Assembly (NCBI GenBank): GCA_050699035.1
Contig: JBOHDE010000118.1
Location: forward strand, 1-11,992
DNA: 11,992 bases
Direction of reading: 5' to 3'
Source of the DNA: WHTB01 sp050699035
GTDB lineage: Bacteria; Actinomycetota; Actinomycetes; Propionibacteriales; Nocardioidaceae
The position numbers were made by a program, and so were the translations under genes. The notes beneath the pieces were generated by a model that made no database searches, was not told the DNA's origin, and worked only from the letters and a program-made list of their open reading frames with translations. This document shows positions 1 through 7,017 of this stretch, piece after piece; the stretch's first letter is position 1; every line of letters starts with the position of its first letter.

Positions 1-1
1 C

Positions 2-2629
2 GGCCAGCCCACCGCGGCCCAGCTTGGTGTGTGTCGCCGGGTCGGCCCCGCGCGGCAGTCGCTCGGCGTCGACCCGGGCCTTGATCCGGCGCACCTCGGC
101 CGCCCCCTGCGCGGACAGCCCTTCCGATGGCCAGCGCAGCGGGTCGATCAGGTCGGCGAAGCGCTGCCGCAAGACGGCGTCACCGCACAGCGGCTCCGCC
201 CGGAGCAGCGCCTGCGCCTCCCAGGTCTGCGACCAGCGCGCGTAGTAGGCGGCGTAGGACGCCAGCGATCGCACCAGCGGGCCCTGCTTGCCCTCGGGTC
301 GCAGGTCGGCGTCCACCGTGACCGGCGGGTCGGCCGCCGGCAGCGCGAGCAGCCGGCGCAGCTCCTGCGCGACGTCGAAGGCGGCCTGCTGCGCCTCCTG
401 GTCCTCGGCATCGGGCAGCGGGTCGTGCACGAACATCACGTCGGCGTCGGAGCCGTAGTTGAGCTCGTGCCCGCCGAGCCGGCCCATCGCCACGATCGCC
501 ACCGTGGTCGGCAGCGGGCCCCGGCGCTCCGCCTCCACGGCCGTCACCGCTGTCGCCAGGGCCCCGGCCAGCGTCGCGCCGGCGATGTCGGTGAGGCTCT
601 CCCCCACGGTCTCGACGTCGACCAGGGCGATCAGGTCGGCCGCGGCACAACGGAACAGCTCACGCCGCCGGATCGCGCGGACGGCCTGGATCATCGCCAC
701 CGGGTCGTCGTTGCGGCGTACGGCCGACACCATGTCGGCCTCAATCGCGTCCCGGCCCCGAGGCGCCAGCTCCTTGTCCGAGCCGAGCATCTGCACGGTC
801 TCCGGCGCACGCATCACCAGGTCGGTGGCATAACGGCTGGACGCGAGTACGCGCGCCATCCGCTCGGCCAGCTGGTCGTCGTCACGCAGCCGGCGCAGGT
901 ACCACTGGGTCGTGCCGAGCGCGTCCGACAGCCGGCGGAACGCGAGCAGGCCGGTGTCGGGGTCGGGCGCGTCGGCGAACCAGCCCAACATCACCGGCAG
1001 CAGCTGACGCTGGATCGCCGCGGTACGGGAAACGCCGGCCGTCAACGCCTCGATGTGCCGCAGGGCCCCGCCGGGGTCGACGTACCCGAGCGCGGTGAGC
1101 CGGGCCTTCGCGGCATCGGGCGTCAGCCGTACCTCGGTGCGCGGCAGCTGCGCCACCGCGGCCAGCAGCGGCCGGTAGAACAGCTTCTCGTGCAGCCGCC
1201 GCACCTCGCGTCGCTGCTGTTTCCACTCCGCGACCAGCCCGGCGGCGGCGTCCTTGCCGAAGCCCATCGACCGGCCGAGCTCGCGGAGGTCGTCGTCGGA
1301 CTCGGGGACGACATGGGTACGTTTCAGCTGCCGCAGCTGGATGCGGTGCTCGAGCGTGCGCAGGAAGCGGTACGACTCGCCGAGCGCGGCACCGTCCTCC
1401 CGGCCGACGTACCCGTGCTGCGTCAGCGCATCCAGCGCGACCAGCGTGGTGCCGCTGCGCAGCCGGCTGTCGTTGCGCCCGTGCACGAGCTGCAGCAGCT
1501 GCACGGCGAACTCCACGTCCCGCAGCCCGCCGGCACCGAGCTTGAGCTGCCGGTCCTCCTGGCCCGGGGGGATGTGGTCGATGACGCGGCGGCGCATCGC
1601 CTGCACGTCGGGCACGAAGCCGTCACGGTCGGCGGCCTCCCACACCAGCGGGTCGATCTCGTCGACGTACTCCTGGCCGAGCTCGAGGTCGCCGGCGACC
1701 GGGCGCGCCTTCAGCAGCGCCTGGAACTCCCAAGTCTTCGCCCAGCGGCTGTAGTAGCTGAGGTGGCTGGCCAATGTGCGCACCAGCGGCCCCGACCTGC
1801 CCTCCGGCCGAAGCCCCGGGTCGACCGGCCAGATGGTGCCCTCGGCGGTGTGGTCGGAGCAGATCCGGAGCAGGTGCGACGCGAGCTGGTTGGCGGTGCG
1901 CAACGCCGCCTCCTCGTCGGTGCCGGCCGTCGGCGCGGCGACGAACACCACGTCGACGTCGCTGACGTAGTTGAGCTCCCGCCCGCCACACTTGCCCATC
2001 CCGATCACGGCGAGCCGGCAGTCGCCGGCCCGGCTTCCCAGCCGCGCCCGCGCGATCGCCAGGCCGGCGTCCAGGGTGGCCGCGGCCAGGTCGGCGAGCT
2101 CCGCCGCGACGTCGTCCATGGCGAGCTGACCGGTGAGGTCGCAGGCGGCCAGCCGGAGCAGCAGCCGCCGGTAGGCGACCCGGAGGGCGTCGACGGCCTC
2201 CTCGTCGGCGAGCGTGCTCACCGGCTCCCGCTCGGTCGCGGCCGCTCCGACCGCGTCCAGCAGTACGGCCCGCATCGACTGCTGGTCGGGCCGGCAGTCG
2301 GTCAGGTCGGGTCGGGCCAGGTCGGGCCACTGCTCCGGGTGGACCGCGAGGTGGTCGCCGAGGGCGGCGCTGAGCCCGAGTACGCCGACCAGCCGCGCGC
2401 GGAGGTCCTCGTCGGCGGCGAGCGCGCTGACCAGCTCGTCGACGTCGTCCACGGCCTCGCCGAGCCGGACCAGTGAACGCAGCGCGAGGTCCGGAGCCGC
2501 GGCACCGGCCAGCGACTGGAAGACCTCGTCGGGCAGCGTCGGCAGCTCGGCCAACTCCCGCTGGGCCGCCTCGGCGTCGGCGAACCCGAGCCGGGCCAGC
2601 CGTCCGATCGTGGACTCGGTGCGCGCCAT
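2..2629 (-). CDS. glnE: Glutamine synthetase adenylyltransferase/deadenylylase GlnE (3' end cut by window edge)
   Basis: Bifunctional nucleotidyltransferase that attaches AMP to, and removes it from, dodecameric glutamine synthetase in response to nitrogen status. Reading the minus strand from the ATG at 2629 gives 876 uninterrupted codons to the window edge; the family is usually close to 1000 residues, so roughly the last tenth is missing. Both catalytic halves show their signatures: GMGKCGGRELNYVSDVDVVF in the N-terminal (adenylyl-removing) domain, with D224 and D226, and MGRLGGHELNYGSDADVMF in the C-terminal (adenylylating) domain, with D728 and D730. The two halves also carry the paired GAGGLRDVEF and LGRGGLA segments; the second lies at the very edge. 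The start lies 4 nt after the TGA of the amidotransferase gene (TGA-GTCG-ATG) without a strong Shine-Dalgarno sequence, which suggests translational coupling. No frameshift is seen. The identification is secure. Confidence 0.96.
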   Translation of the reverse strand, partial: MARTESTIGRLARLGFADAEAAQRELAELPTLPDEVFQSLAGAAAPDLALRSLVRLGEAVDDVDELVSALAADEDLRARLVGVLGLSAALGDHLAVHPEQWPDLARPDLTDCRPDQQSMRAVLLDAVGAAATEREPVSTLADEEAVDALRVAYRRLLLRLAACDLTGQLAMDDVAAELADLAAATLDAGLAIARARLGSRAGDCRLAVIGMGKCGGRELNYVSDVDVVFVAAPTAGTDEEAALRTANQLASHLLRICSDHTAEGTIWPVDPGLRPEGRSGPLVRTLASHLSYYSRWAKTWEFQALLKARPVAGDLELGQEYVDEIDPLVWEAADRDGFVPDVQAMRRRVIDHIPPGQEDRQLKLGAGGLRDVEFAVQLLQLVHGRNDSRLRSGTTLVALDALTQHGYVGREDGAALGESYRFLRTLEHRIQLRQLKRTHVVPESDDDLRELGRSMGFGKDAAAGLVAEWKQQRREVRRLHEKLFYRPLLAAVAQLPRTEVRLTPDAAKARLTALGYVDPGGALRHIEALTAGVSRTAAIQRQLLPVMLGWFADAPDPDTGLLAFRRLSDALGTTQWYLRRLRDDDQLAERMARVLASSRYATDLVMRAPETVQMLGSDKELAPRGRDAIEADMVSAVRRNDDPVAMIQAVRAIRRRELFRCAAADLIALVDVETVGESLTDIAGATLAGALATAVTAVEAERRGPLPTTVAIVAMGRLGGHELNYGSDADVMFVHDPLPDAEDQEAQQAAFDVAQELRRLLALPAADPPVTVDADLRPEGKQGPLVRSLASYAAYYARWSQTWEAQALLRAEPLCGDAVLRQRFADLIDPLRWPSEGLSAQGAAEVRRIKARVDAERLPRGADPATHTKLGRGGLA

Positions 2630-2633
2630 CGAC

Positions 2634-3323
2634 TCAGCTGAGCTGCGCCGCGAAGGCCTTGACCATCGGCTGCCAGGTCCGCTGCAGGACGGGTTCGTGG
2701 ACCCGGATGTCCGCCAGCGCCGCAGCCGCCCGCCGGCTCGGCGACCGCCAGCTGGCCACGATGTCGGCACCGGCCTCCGGATGGAGCTGCACGCCCCAGG
2801 CCCGTGGTGCGAACCGGACGACCTGCGGCGCGCCGTCGTCGGTGGTGGCCAGCACCCGGGCCGCGGCGGGCAGCTCGGTCGCGACGTCGTCGTTCCAGTG
2901 CACCGCCAGGGCGTCGGCCGGCATCATGCCGACCAGCGGGTCGTGTGCGGCGGCACCATGCCAGCCCACCGGGGTCACGCCCATCGCCTTGCCGGCCGGG
3001 TTGGGCCGCACCTGTCCGCCGAGCGCCACGGTCATCAGCTGGTGGCCGAGGCAGATCCCGAGGGTCGGTGCGTCGGTGTGGACCACTGCGCGGACCAGCG
3101 TCTTGGCGTCCGTCAGCCAGGGGTACGCCGCGTCGTCGTACACGCTCATCTCCCCACCGAGGACGAGCAGCCCGTCGTAGCCGTCCAGGTCGGTCGGCAC
3201 GGGTTCGCCAAGGTAGGGCCGACAGACGGCCTGGTCGACACCCTCGTCGTCCAGCCACCCCCCGACGTATCCGGGCGGACAGTTGGCTTCGGGCTCGATC
3301 ACGAGCAGGCGGGGTGCGGACAC
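2634..3323 (-). CDS. Class I glutamine amidotransferase (GATase1, GMP-synthase-like)
   Basis: A free-standing glutaminase-type domain of 229 residues. The nucleophile elbow GICLGHQL carries Cys91, and the His/Glu of the triad sit in GVQLHPEA (His181, Glu183); the oxyanion strand LLVLGGEMSVYDD is at about 52-64. All catalytic residues are present, so it is probably an active hydrolase of glutamine or of a gamma-glutamyl compound. No synthetase domain is fused and the substrate is unknown. The elbow resembles COG0518 enzymes more than PuuD-type gamma-glutamyl hydrolases (usually CRG). The start is a GTG: an in-frame TAG lies at 3335-3333 and no other start codon lies between, so this choice is forced. 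There is no Shine-Dalgarno sequence; a TAGCCT -10-like box ends 6 nt upstream, fitting a leaderless mRNA. It is the first gene of an operon with glnE. Confidence 0.9.
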   Translation of the reverse strand: MSAPRLLVIEPEANCPPGYVGGWLDDEGVDQAVCRPYLGEPVPTDLDGYDGLLVLGGEMSVYDDAAYPWLTDAKTLVRAVVHTDAPTLGICLGHQLMTVALGGQVRPNPAGKAMGVTPVGWHGAAAHDPLVGMMPADALAVHWNDDVATELPAAARVLATTDDGAPQVVRFAPRAWGVQLHPEAGADIVASWRSPSRRAAAALADIRVHEPVLQRTWQPMVKAFAAQLS

Positions 3324-3329
3324 GTACGC

Positions 3330-3335
3330 AGGCTA
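3330..3335 (-). promoter_or_regulatory. Candidate -10 box of a leaderless promoter (amidotransferase-glnE operon)
   Basis: TAGCCT matches the actinobacterial TANNNT -10 pattern and is followed by exactly 6 nt (GCGTAC) and then the GTG start at 3323. No ribosome-binding site is present. Transcription would therefore begin at or next to the start codon. I see no convincing -35 box. The hexamer also contains the in-frame stop that limits the ORF, so part of the match could be chance. Confidence 0.45.
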
Positions 3336-3353
3336 GCGCGGTGCCGACGCCCG

Positions 3354-3402
3354 GTGGTCAGTACATCGCCAGCGGGCCTGCCGCCGCGCCCGCACTGACC
3401 AC
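3354..3402. repeat. Nested inverted repeat
   Basis: Outer arms GTGGTCAGT (3354-3362) and ACTGACCAC (3394-3402) are a perfect 9-bp match. Inner arms GCGGGC (3372-3377) and GCCCGC (3388-3393) form a second stem that abuts the outer right arm. It lies just upstream of the amidotransferase start, so it could be an operator or part of the glnA2 3' UTR. No T-run follows on either strand. Confidence 0.55.
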
Positions 3403-3425
3403 GCGGTGCCACCCGACCCACCAAC

Positions 3426-3479
3426 GAGTCGCGTGTCATCCAGTGGGCCCGACGCCGCGGCACCGATGACACGCGACTC
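3426..3479. repeat. Perfect 15-bp inverted repeat with 24-nt loop (repeat copy A)
   Basis: GAGTCGCGTGTCATC (3426-3440) is exactly reverse-complemented by GATGACACGCGACTC (3465-3479). The loop is GC-rich and contains a smaller GCCGCGGC palindrome. There is no T-tract, so it is not a classical intrinsic terminator. A 39-nt stretch of it (3428-3466) recurs 206 bp away at 3634-3672 with two mismatches, which makes a REP-like or MITE-like repetitive palindrome plausible. It could also stabilise or terminate the glnA2 message. Confidence 0.7.
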
Positions 3480-3633
3480 CGTGGACGTTAACGCTCGAAC
3501 GTCGCCGCTGAACGGCGTGCGGCCGTCGCGATCTCGGTTCCTATGCCGAGATGGACGAATTCGGCGTCAACCCACCCGACCGACCCCGACTTCTTCCATG
3601 TCGGTGGCTGGGACCTCGGCGGCGGGACCCGGC

Positions 3634-3680
3634 GTCGCGTGTCATCCAGTCGGCCAGACGCCGCGGCACCGACACGCAAC
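3634..3680. repeat. Degraded second copy of the palindromic repeat (copy B)
   Basis: Positions 3634-3672 match 3428-3466 at 37 of 39 bases in the same orientation. After the shared CACCGA this copy lacks TGA, continuing CACGCAAC, so only a short imperfect stem can form. It sits 22 nt beyond the glnA2 stop codon on the minus strand, where a transcript end would be expected. Confidence 0.65.
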
Positions 3681-3701
3681 CGACCGCCCCGGCGACGCGG
3701 G

Positions 3702-5039
3702 TCACAGCACCGGCAGCAGCTTGTCCCGCTCGAACGGCGTGACCTGGCGGCGGTACTCCTCGAACTCCGCCCGCTTGTTGCGCAGGAAGAAGTCGAAGAC
3801 GTGCTCCCCCAGCGTCTCGGCCACCAGCTCGCTGCTCTCCATCACGCCGACCGCGTCGTCGAGGTTGCGCGGCAACGGCTTGATGCCGAGCGCCCGGCGC
3901 TCCCGGTCGGTCAGCGTCCACACGTTGTCCTCGGCGCCGGGCGGGAGCTCGTACCCCTCCTCGATGCCCTTCAGCCCGGCGGCCAGCATCACGGCGAACG
4001 CGAGGTACGGGTTGCACGCCGAGTCGATGGAGCGCAGCTCGATCCGGGTCGACTGGCCCTTGCTGGGCTTGTACATCGGGACTCGGACCAGCGCCGAGCG
4101 GTTGTTGTGACCCCAGCAGATGTACGACGGGGCCTCGCCGCCGTGCGCGAGCCGCTTGTAGGAGTTGACCCACTGGTTGGTCACGGCGGTGATCTCCGAC
4201 GCATGCTCGAGCAGGCCGGCGACGAACGCCCGGCCGACCTTCGACAGGTGGTACTCCGCGCCGGCCTCGAAGAACACGTTGCGGTCGCCCTCGAACAGGC
4301 TGAGATGCGTGTGCATCCCGGAGCCGGGGTGCTCGGTGAACGGCTTCGGCATGAACGACGCCAGCATGCCGTGCGAGAGCGCGACCTCCTTCACGACCAC
4401 GCGGAACGTCATCAGGTTGTCGGCGGTGGTCAGCGCATCGGCGTACCGCAGGTCGATCTCCTGCTGCCCGGGCGCCCCCTCGTGGTGGCTGAACTCCACC
4501 GAGATGCCCATCGCCTCCAGCATCGTGATCGCGTCCCGGCGGAAGTCCTGGCCCTCGCCCTTCGGCGTGTGGTCGAAGTAGCCGCTGTGGTCGATCGGCT
4601 GCGGGTGCGTGAGCACATCGGGGTCGTCCTTGAACAGGAAGAACTCGATCTCGGGGTGGGTGTAGAACGTGAACCCCATGTCGGCGGCCTTGCTCAGAGT
4701 GCGCTTGAGCACGTACCGGGGATCGGCGAACGCGGGCGACCCGTCCGGCAGCACGATGTCGCAGAACATCCGGGCGGTCGACGGCGTCTCGCCGCGCCAC
4801 GGCAGCAGCTGGAACGTCGACGGGTCGGGCTTGGCCAGCATATCGGCCTCGTACACACGGGCGAAGCCCTCGATCGCGGAGCCGTCGAAGCCGATGCCTT
4901 CGGCGAACGCCGCCTCGAGCTCGGCCGGCGCGACCGCCACCGACTTCAGCACCCCGAGGACGTCGGTGAACCACAGCCGGACGAACCGTACGTCACGCTC
5001 CTCGAGCGCACGCAGCACGAACTCCTCCTGCTTACCCAT
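3702..5039 (-). CDS. glnA: Type I glutamine synthetase, GlnA2-like (alpha-type length, no adenylylation tyrosine)
   Basis: Joins ammonia (or possibly an amine) to glutamate using ATP. From the ATG at 5039 it is 445 residues, the length of mycobacterial GlnA2 and of I-alpha enzymes rather than the longer I-beta GlnA1. Signatures: FDGSAIEG (51-58), the metal/glutamate segment PEIEFFLF with E130 and E132, HHEGAPGQQEIDLRY (185-199), GSGMHTHLSL (239-248), NQWVNSYKRL (288-297) and RIELRS with E334. Where adenylylated enzymes have NLYDLP, this one reads DNVWTL: a Trp at about 374 replaces the Tyr, so the neighbouring GlnE should not modify it. A GTG at 5045 is in frame, but GAGAGG (5050-5045) lies 5 nt before the ATG and overlaps that GTG, so I take the ATG. 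A GlnR-like box lies upstream. Glutamine synthetase is certain; the substrate is open, because some actinobacterial GlnA paralogues gamma-glutamylate polyamines. Confidence 0.95.
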   Translation of the reverse strand: MGKQEEFVLRALEERDVRFVRLWFTDVLGVLKSVAVAPAELEAAFAEGIGFDGSAIEGFARVYEADMLAKPDPSTFQLLPWRGETPSTARMFCDIVLPDGSPAFADPRYVLKRTLSKAADMGFTFYTHPEIEFFLFKDDPDVLTHPQPIDHSGYFDHTPKGEGQDFRRDAITMLEAMGISVEFSHHEGAPGQQEIDLRYADALTTADNLMTFRVVVKEVALSHGMLASFMPKPFTEHPGSGMHTHLSLFEGDRNVFFEAGAEYHLSKVGRAFVAGLLEHASEITAVTNQWVNSYKRLAHGGEAPSYICWGHNNRSALVRVPMYKPSKGQSTRIELRSIDSACNPYLAFAVMLAAGLKGIEEGYELPPGAEDNVWTLTDRERRALGIKPLPRNLDDAVGVMESSELVAETLGEHVFDFFLRNKRAEFEEYRRQVTPFERDKLLPVL

Positions 5040-5047
5040 GTCCACCT

Positions 5048-5086
5048 CTCCACAGCGTCGACGAAGTCCTCCACAGCACAGTGTGC
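5048..5086. promoter_or_regulatory. Direct repeat and small dyad in the glnA2 leader
   Basis: CTCCACAGC occurs at 5048-5056 and 5069-5077, 21 bp apart (two helical turns). A dyad GCACA-G-TGTGC occupies 5076-5086, between the repeats and the GlnR-like box. On the minus strand all lie between the GlnR-like box and the glnA2 start. The first repeat overlaps the Shine-Dalgarno region. This could be an operator, but no named regulator fits. Confidence 0.3.
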
Positions 5087-5096
5087 CCTGCCCCGT

Positions 5097-5112
5097 GTTT
5101 CGCCCGCGTTAC
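5097..5112 (-). promoter_or_regulatory. Putative GlnR box in the glnA2-nadE divergent promoter region
   Basis: On the minus strand the sequence is GTAAC-GCGGGC-GAAAC, an exact fit to the GTnAC-n6-GaAAC half-site pair described for the actinobacterial nitrogen regulator GlnR. It lies 57 nt upstream of the glnA2 ATG and 62 nt upstream of the nadE GTG, so it could act on either gene. Only one box is present. Function is inferred from sequence alone. Confidence 0.6.
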
Positions 5113-5162
5113 GTCCGAAAAGGCCCTATCGGAGCGCCCGCCGACGGCGCACGATCGAGGAT

Positions 5163-5168
5163 TAGGCT
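5163..5168 (+). promoter_or_regulatory. Candidate -10 box of a leaderless nadE promoter
   Basis: TAGGCT fits TANNNT and is followed by 6 nt (CGGGGC) and the GTG start of nadE at 5175. There is no Shine-Dalgarno sequence. The geometry is the same as at the amidotransferase start. No clear -35 box. Confidence 0.5.
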
Positions 5169-5174
5169 CGGGGC

Positions 5175-6938
5175 GTGGCCCAGTTGAGAATCGCGCTCGT
5201 CCAGGCCGACTTCACCGTCGGCGACATCACCGGCAACGTCGACCTGGCGCTCGAGCGCTGCCGCGAGGCGGCCGAGCGAGGCGCGCACCTGGTCGCGCTG
5301 CCCGAGATGGCGCTGACCGGCTACCCGATCGAGGATCTCGCGCTGCGCTCGTCGTTCGTCGCGGCGTCGAGGCGGGCGCTCGTCGACCTCGCCGAGCGCC
5401 TCGACGCCGCCGGGCTCGGCGACCTGGCCGTCATCGTCGGCTACCTCGGCCACCACGACGACCAGCGCGAGGAGCTCGGCCGGCCGAAGGGCGCACCGCA
5501 GAACTGCGCCGCCGTGCTCCACGGGGGTCACGTGCGCAGCACGTACGCGAAGCACCATCTGCCCAACTACGGCGTGTTCGACGAGGCGCGCTACTTCGTG
5601 TCGGGTGACGCGATGCAGGTGGTACGGATCCGCGGCGTCGATGTCGCGTTCTGCATCTGCGAGGACCTGTGGCGCGACGGGCCGACGCTGACGGCGCGGT
5701 CGGCCGACGCGGGGCTGCTCGTCGTGATCAACGGCTCGCCGTACGAGCGCAACAAGGACGACACCCGGCTGGAGCTGTGCGCCTCCCGTGCCGTCGAGGC
5801 CGGCTGCGCCCTGGCGTACGTCAACCTGGTCGGGGGGCAGGACGAGCTGGTCTTCGACGGCGACTCGATCGTGGTGGACGCCGCCGGTGGGGTGGTCGCC
5901 CGGGCGCCCCAGTTCGAGGAGGCGTTGCTCGTCGTCGACCTCGACCTGCCGGCGGCGGCGCCGGACACCACCGTGGCACCGGCCGAGTCGTCGTACGAAG
6001 GCCTCCGGATCGAGGGCACCGTGATCAGCCGCGAGCCGGTCCCGGCGTACGAGGCGACGCCCGGTGTGGTGAGCCCGCGGATCACTGACGAGGAGGAGGT
6101 CTGGTCGGCACTGGTCACCGGGCTGCGCGGCTACGTCCGCAAGAACGGCTTCCGCACCGTCACGCTCGGGCTGTCCGGTGGGATCGACTCGGCCGTGGTC
6201 GCGGTCATCGCGGCCGACGCGATCGGCGCCGACAACGTTGCCTGCGTGTCGATGCCGAGCCGCTACTCCTCCGGCCACTCCAAGGACGACGCCGCCGACT
6301 TGGCCGAGCGCACCGGGGTCGACTACCAGGTGGTCCCGATCCACGACATGGTCCAGGCGTTCCTGGAGCCGCTGAAGCTGACCGGCCTGTCCGAGGAGAA
6401 CCTGCAGGCCCGGTGCCGCGGCGTCATCTTGATGGGGCTGTCCAACGAGCACGGCCACCTGGTGCTCGCCACCGGCAACAAGAGCGAGCTGTCGGTCGGC
6501 TACTCGACGCTGTACGGCGACTCGGTCGGCGGGTACGCGCCGATCAAGGACGTACCCAAGACGCTGGTCTGGGACCTGGCCCGCTGGCGCAACGCGACCG
6601 CCGCCGATCGCGGCGAGACGCCGCCGATCCCGGACAGCTCGATCAGCAAGCCCCCGTCGGCCGAGCTGCGGCCTGGGCAGGTCGACACCGACTCCCTGCC
6701 CGACTACGAGCTGCTCGACGACATCCTGGACGACTACGTCGAGCAGGACTCCAGCTCGGCCCAGCTGGTTGCGCACGGGTTCGACAAGGACACCGTCGAG
6801 AAGGTGCTGCGGATGGTGGATGTCGCGGAGTACAAGCGCCGCCAGTACCCGCCCGGTCCGAAGATCTCGGTCCGCAACTTCGGCCGCGACCGGCGGCTGC
6901 CGATCACCAGCGGCTGGCGCGAGGTCGCCGCGGACTGA
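5175..6938 (+). CDS. nadE: Glutamine-dependent NAD(+) synthetase
   Basis: Catalyses the last step of NAD synthesis, amidating deamido-NAD with ammonia released from glutamine. Of 587 residues, roughly 1-280 are a nitrilase-type glutaminase with the Glu-Lys-Cys triad: E44 in ALPEMALTGYP, K126 in YAKHHLPNYGVFDE and C162 in CICEDLW. Residues from about 305 on are the synthetase, with the ATP pyrophosphatase P-loop LGLSGGIDSAVV (332-343), the ATGNKSELSVGYSTLYGDS segment and a complete C-terminus. The length suits the two-domain bacterial enzyme and is shorter than the mycobacterial form of about 680. GTG is the start; no Shine-Dalgarno sequence precedes it and a leaderless promoter is likely. It is divergent from glnA2 and shares its regulatory region, which makes sense for a glutamine consumer. 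Intact and identified with high confidence. Confidence 0.97.
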   Translation: MAQLRIALVQADFTVGDITGNVDLALERCREAAERGAHLVALPEMALTGYPIEDLALRSSFVAASRRALVDLAERLDAAGLGDLAVIVGYLGHHDDQREELGRPKGAPQNCAAVLHGGHVRSTYAKHHLPNYGVFDEARYFVSGDAMQVVRIRGVDVAFCICEDLWRDGPTLTARSADAGLLVVINGSPYERNKDDTRLELCASRAVEAGCALAYVNLVGGQDELVFDGDSIVVDAAGGVVARAPQFEEALLVVDLDLPAAAPDTTVAPAESSYEGLRIEGTVISREPVPAYEATPGVVSPRITDEEEVWSALVTGLRGYVRKNGFRTVTLGLSGGIDSAVVAVIAADAIGADNVACVSMPSRYSSGHSKDDAADLAERTGVDYQVVPIHDMVQAFLEPLKLTGLSEENLQARCRGVILMGLSNEHGHLVLATGNKSELSVGYSTLYGDSVGGYAPIKDVPKTLVWDLARWRNATAADRGETPPIPDSSISKPPSAELRPGQVDTDSLPDYELLDDILDDYVEQDSSSAQLVAHGFDKDTVEKVLRMVDVAEYKRRQYPPGPKISVRNFGRDRRLPITSGWREVAAD

Positions 6939-7017
6939 GCGGGTCTGGCGTGTCCCGCCCAAAAGGGGGCATGTTGGGTCATGTCAGTTCGTTGCTCTCA
7001 ACGCAAGGAGGTCCACC

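Larger units (their letters stand above)
3324..3701. other. Gene-free, hairpin-rich intergenic region between glnA2 and the amidotransferase gene
   Basis: 378 nt without a credible gene. It holds, in order: a nested inverted repeat (3354-3402), a 15-bp perfect inverted repeat (3426-3440 with 3465-3479), a 7-bp inverted repeat ATCTCGG/CCGAGAT (3531-3537 with 3546-3552), and a second, degraded copy of the 15-bp element (from 3634). The 9-mer CGCGGTGCC also occurs twice (3337-3345 and 3402-3410), bracketing the first hairpin. The region must contain the 3' end of the glnA2 transcript and the promoter of the amidotransferase operon. The 63-codon minus-strand ORF at 3488-3679 needs a TTG start, spans the repeat and resembles nothing I know, so I do not call it. 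Confidence 0.7.

Noticed and set aside
29..2476. 815-codon plus-strand ORF
   Set aside because: It is antisense to glnE, whose complete conserved motifs are on the minus strand. The product is Arg/Gln/Val-rich with no domain, as expected from a shadow frame in GC-rich DNA.
3426..3672. CRISPR array or IS-end interpretation of the 39-bp repeats
   Set aside because: Only two copies with a 167-nt gap that itself contains other hairpins, no transposase gene, and no regular spacer length.
3488..3679. 63-codon minus-strand ORF in the glnA2-amidotransferase spacer
   Set aside because: Needs a TTG start, has no ribosome-binding site, and overlaps a palindromic repeat.
3543..5165. 540-codon plus-strand ORF
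   Set aside because: Antisense shadow of the glutamine synthetase gene; low-complexity composition and no recognisable domain.
5109..6962. 617-codon minus-strand ORF
   Set aside because: Antisense to nadE and longer than it, but without any motif; nadE has all its catalytic residues.
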